A stretch of DNA of 14,681 nt from Sulfurovum sp. (GTDB taxonomy: Bacteria > Campylobacterota > Campylobacteria > Campylobacterales > Sulfurovaceae). Shown piece by piece: positions 13,256-14,681 of the stretch. The notes below the pieces were generated by a model. That model did not search any database. It saw only the letters and a program-made list of their open reading frames with translations, and had not been told where the DNA came from. How positions within the stretch are numbered: position 1 is the stretch's first letter; each line of letters opens with the position of its first letter. Where the stretch lies: contig WGDG01000121.1 in the NCBI GenBank assembly GCA_015493425.1, positions 1 to 14,681 on the forward strand, written 5' to 3'. A program made the position numbers and the translations under genes.

Positions 13256-13992
13256 TTTCTCTCCCATACACTCATCTGTGCGATTGTATGCTGATGCTTA
13301 CGCGCGGTTTCCTGAATGACAAAAGGTATATCACGGGTATCAAGCAGCTTGAAGTCACCGCCAAGTATCTCCTCAAGCCCCTGCAGGGTTGTTACATTCT
13401 CCCCGTCACGCTTGTAGCCGCCGATCCACTTCTCTTTGGGGGTTGACTCCTCCTGCCAGGTGTAAGGCGAAGTCAAAATCAGCAAACCGCCTTTGTGAAT
13501 GCGTGGCGCCATCGAGTTCAGGAATTTTCGCGGATCATAAAGACGGTCAATGAGGTTCCCGGCAAAGACAAGATCAAAGCCGGTAAAAATCGGCTTGAGG
13601 TTACACGCGTCCGCCTGCCAAAAGTTCACCTTCTTTGACGCGTGTTCCAGCCCGAACTTGTTCAGACGCACTTCATGAAAGGACTCTATCTCCCCCTCTT
13701 CAGGCATAGCGTAACGCAGCACACCGCTCTCCTTGAGTCTCAGTGCCTCCTGAATAAAGCGTGCAGAAAAGTCCACCCCGATTACTTCGTCAAACTCCCG
13801 TGCCAGCTCAAAACTGCTGCGCCCGATGGCACACCCCACATCGAACGCTTTTGTTTTGGGGCGATCTTCCATATACGCCAGTGCCAGCTTGGCACAGGTT
13901 TCCGGGTAGTTGGGTACCCCCAGACGGTTCTCTCCCCATCCGAAATGGCAGTACTGCGCAATGATTGTGTCGGTAGTGTAGGCATTGGTCAT
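13252..13992 (-). CDS. Stand-alone OvoA C-terminal-type methyltransferase, putative mercaptohistidine N-methyltransferase
   Basis: 246-residue cytoplasmic SAM-dependent class I methyltransferase. It corresponds to the C-terminal domain of the ovothiol enzyme OvoA, which methylates an imidazole nitrogen of mercaptohistidine to give ovothiol A. Seen: YCHFGWG near the N-terminus, SAM motif I DVGCAIGRSSFELA (51-64), acidic VIGVDFSARF (70-79), QADACNLKP (126-134), NLIDRLYDP (146-154), SPYTWQEE (175-182), GGYKRDGE and a C-terminal SVWERK. These strings are, from memory, characteristic of that domain and unlike general methyltransferases. Usually it is fused behind a sulfoxide synthase domain in a protein of about 700 residues; here it is a separate gene with its own AGGAG 6 nt before ATG 13992 and no coding remnant upstream, so it is a genuine split form and not a broken ovoA. 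It is followed by the lyase with an ATGA overlap. Confidence 0.85.
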   Translation of the reverse strand: MTNAYTTDTIIAQYCHFGWGENRLGVPNYPETCAKLALAYMEDRPKTKAFDVGCAIGRSSFELAREFDEVIGVDFSARFIQEALRLKESGVLRYAMPEEGEIESFHEVRLNKFGLEHASKKVNFWQADACNLKPIFTGFDLVFAGNLIDRLYDPRKFLNSMAPRIHKGGLLILTSPYTWQEESTPKEKWIGGYKRDGENVTTLQGLEEILGGDFKLLDTRDIPFVIQETARKHQHTIAQMSVWERK

Positions 13993-14162
13993 CACTCTCT
14001 CCTCATAGTTGCTCTGTATGTAACGAAATCCCGCATATAGCTATTAAAAAGTACATTAATATCCAGTGCTATTACACAAAGCAACCTAAACCTATACTTC
14101 TAATTCCTAATTGCACTTCTTATATAATAATTGATAGTTCCATTATATGTCTTCACAATAAA
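13993..14162. other. AT-rich intergenic region upstream of the methyltransferase operon
   Basis: 170 bp holding the ribosome site of the methyltransferase gene (GAGGAG), the short heptamer repeat at 14100-14113 and presumably the operon promoter. TATA-like stretches on the minus strand (for example GCTATATGC near 14035) are possible -10s, but none matches the clear TATAAT seen elsewhere, so no promoter is called. Confidence 0.5.
14100..14113. repeat. Second site of the CTAATTC heptamer (two copies, last base differs)
   Basis: CTAATTC followed by CTAATTG, with flanking TT on the left as at the first site. The 15-mer TTCTAATTCCTAATT is shared exactly with 7713-7727, some 6.4 kb away. Confidence 0.7.
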
Positions 14163-14681
14163 TCATATTTCCCGATTACTTTTCCAAAGATACGCAATAA
14201 TGATAACTATAATAGCAAGCAATCCAAAAGGAATATACAAATTAAAATTTAATAAACCTGATACTTTACTGTTAAAGAAATCAAACAAATGTATGATCCG
14301 AGGATCTACATTTAAGTTTTCCTGATTGCTTATCGATAGATAATCATTCCAAACACTAATTAAAGCTAATAATTGCATAAAAGACATAGCTATAAGTATA
14401 AAGTTTAATCTTTTTTGAAACTGGGCATTTTTTTGATTAAACAATCTCTCTAAATAATCTTTGAAAAATGATACATACTGTTTAGCAGCGTCTAACAATA
14501 CTGATACGGACCACTGTTTTTCATTTGTTTCATATATTTCAATATCTACTTCAATTGCGTGTTTAAAATTCATATCGTGTAAACGTAAAAATTCTATTTT
14601 ATTAATCATCGTATGAATAATGGAAATATATTTTTGGAGATATTGTCTTGAATCTATTTCCATAAGTTTACGGTTGATACC
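14163..14681 (-). CDS. Unrecognised membrane protein, 5' end beyond the window
   Basis: I do not recognise this protein. The frame is open from the right edge: six codons precede the ATG at 14663 without a stop, and that ATG has no ribosome site, so the gene probably starts outside the window. From that ATG, 166 residues are seen: a helical, charged part (1-85, with a likely coiled stretch YLERLFNQKNAQFQKR), a transmembrane helix (86-106), a short loop, and a second transmembrane helix (about 141-160) with a basic tail KSNREI. Two C-terminal membrane helices behind a helical cytoplasmic part recall CorA-like topology, but no GMN motif is present. Codon use is extremely AT-rich compared with all neighbours, suggesting acquisition by transfer. 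Confidence 0.7.
   Translation of the reverse strand, partial: GINRKLMEIDSRQYLQKYISIIHTMINKIEFLRLHDMNFKHAIEVDIEIYETNEKQWSVSVLLDAAKQYVSFFKDYLERLFNQKNAQFQKRLNFILIAMSFMQLLALISVWNDYLSISNQENLNVDPRIIHLFDFFNSKVSGLLNFNLYIPFGLLAIIVIIIAYLWKSNREI

Noticed and set aside
13252..13992. Methyltransferase as a truncated remnant of a fused ovoA
   Set aside because: The gene has its own ribosome site and start, its length equals the whole domain, and the DNA upstream has no trace of the synthase domain in any frame.

Overview
The window reads as a chromosomal segment from a free-living member of the Campylobacterota (Sulfurovum/Sulfurimonas-like). This is an inference from the overall flavour of the proteins, the moderate GC content, and promoters that have a clear TATAAT (often TGnTATAAT) but no recognisable -35 box. 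No rRNA or tRNA gene, CRISPR array or insertion sequence was seen. Coding density is high, and every gene except one is on the minus strand.

Layout from left to right. A tyrosine recombinase runs off the left edge (1-805). It is the last gene of an apparent three-gene operon (about 2438 down to 1) with a lipoprotein that looks like a beta-propeller (813-1823) and a small single-pass membrane protein (1824-2402). Order and topology of the latter two match the enterobacterial yfgM-bamB pair. Next come mutS2 (2450-4663) and, divergently, an AraC-family regulator (4728-5672), separated by two back-to-back promoters built on one inverted repeat. A cell-wall cluster follows: murC (5719-7032), an acidic protein of unknown function (7047-7655) and a DapC-type aminotransferase (7715-8854). 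Then there is a diguanylate cyclase with four CBS domains (8952-10283).

The most interesting block is 10356-13992. A stand-alone methyltransferase that matches the C-terminal domain of the ovothiol enzyme OvoA, a PatB/MalY-type C-S lyase and a PBP4-type carboxypeptidase with a C-terminal SPOR domain are joined by two successive ATGA stop/start overlaps. The first two genes look like the last steps of ovothiol (N-methyl-mercaptohistidine) synthesis in a split form. The sulfoxide synthase half of OvoA is not in the window and would have to be encoded elsewhere.

The right end (after about 14040) is strikingly AT-rich and holds the 3' part of an unrecognised membrane protein whose reading frame is open to the window edge. 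It may be acquired DNA.

Small-scale structure includes two genes whose start codon sits where transcription should begin (AraC regulator and diguanylate cyclase, possibly leaderless), an 11-bp direct repeat spaced exactly 21 bp upstream of the cyclase promoter, and a heptamer tandem repeat (CTAATTC) that forms the end of the dapC reading frame and recurs upstream of the methyltransferase.
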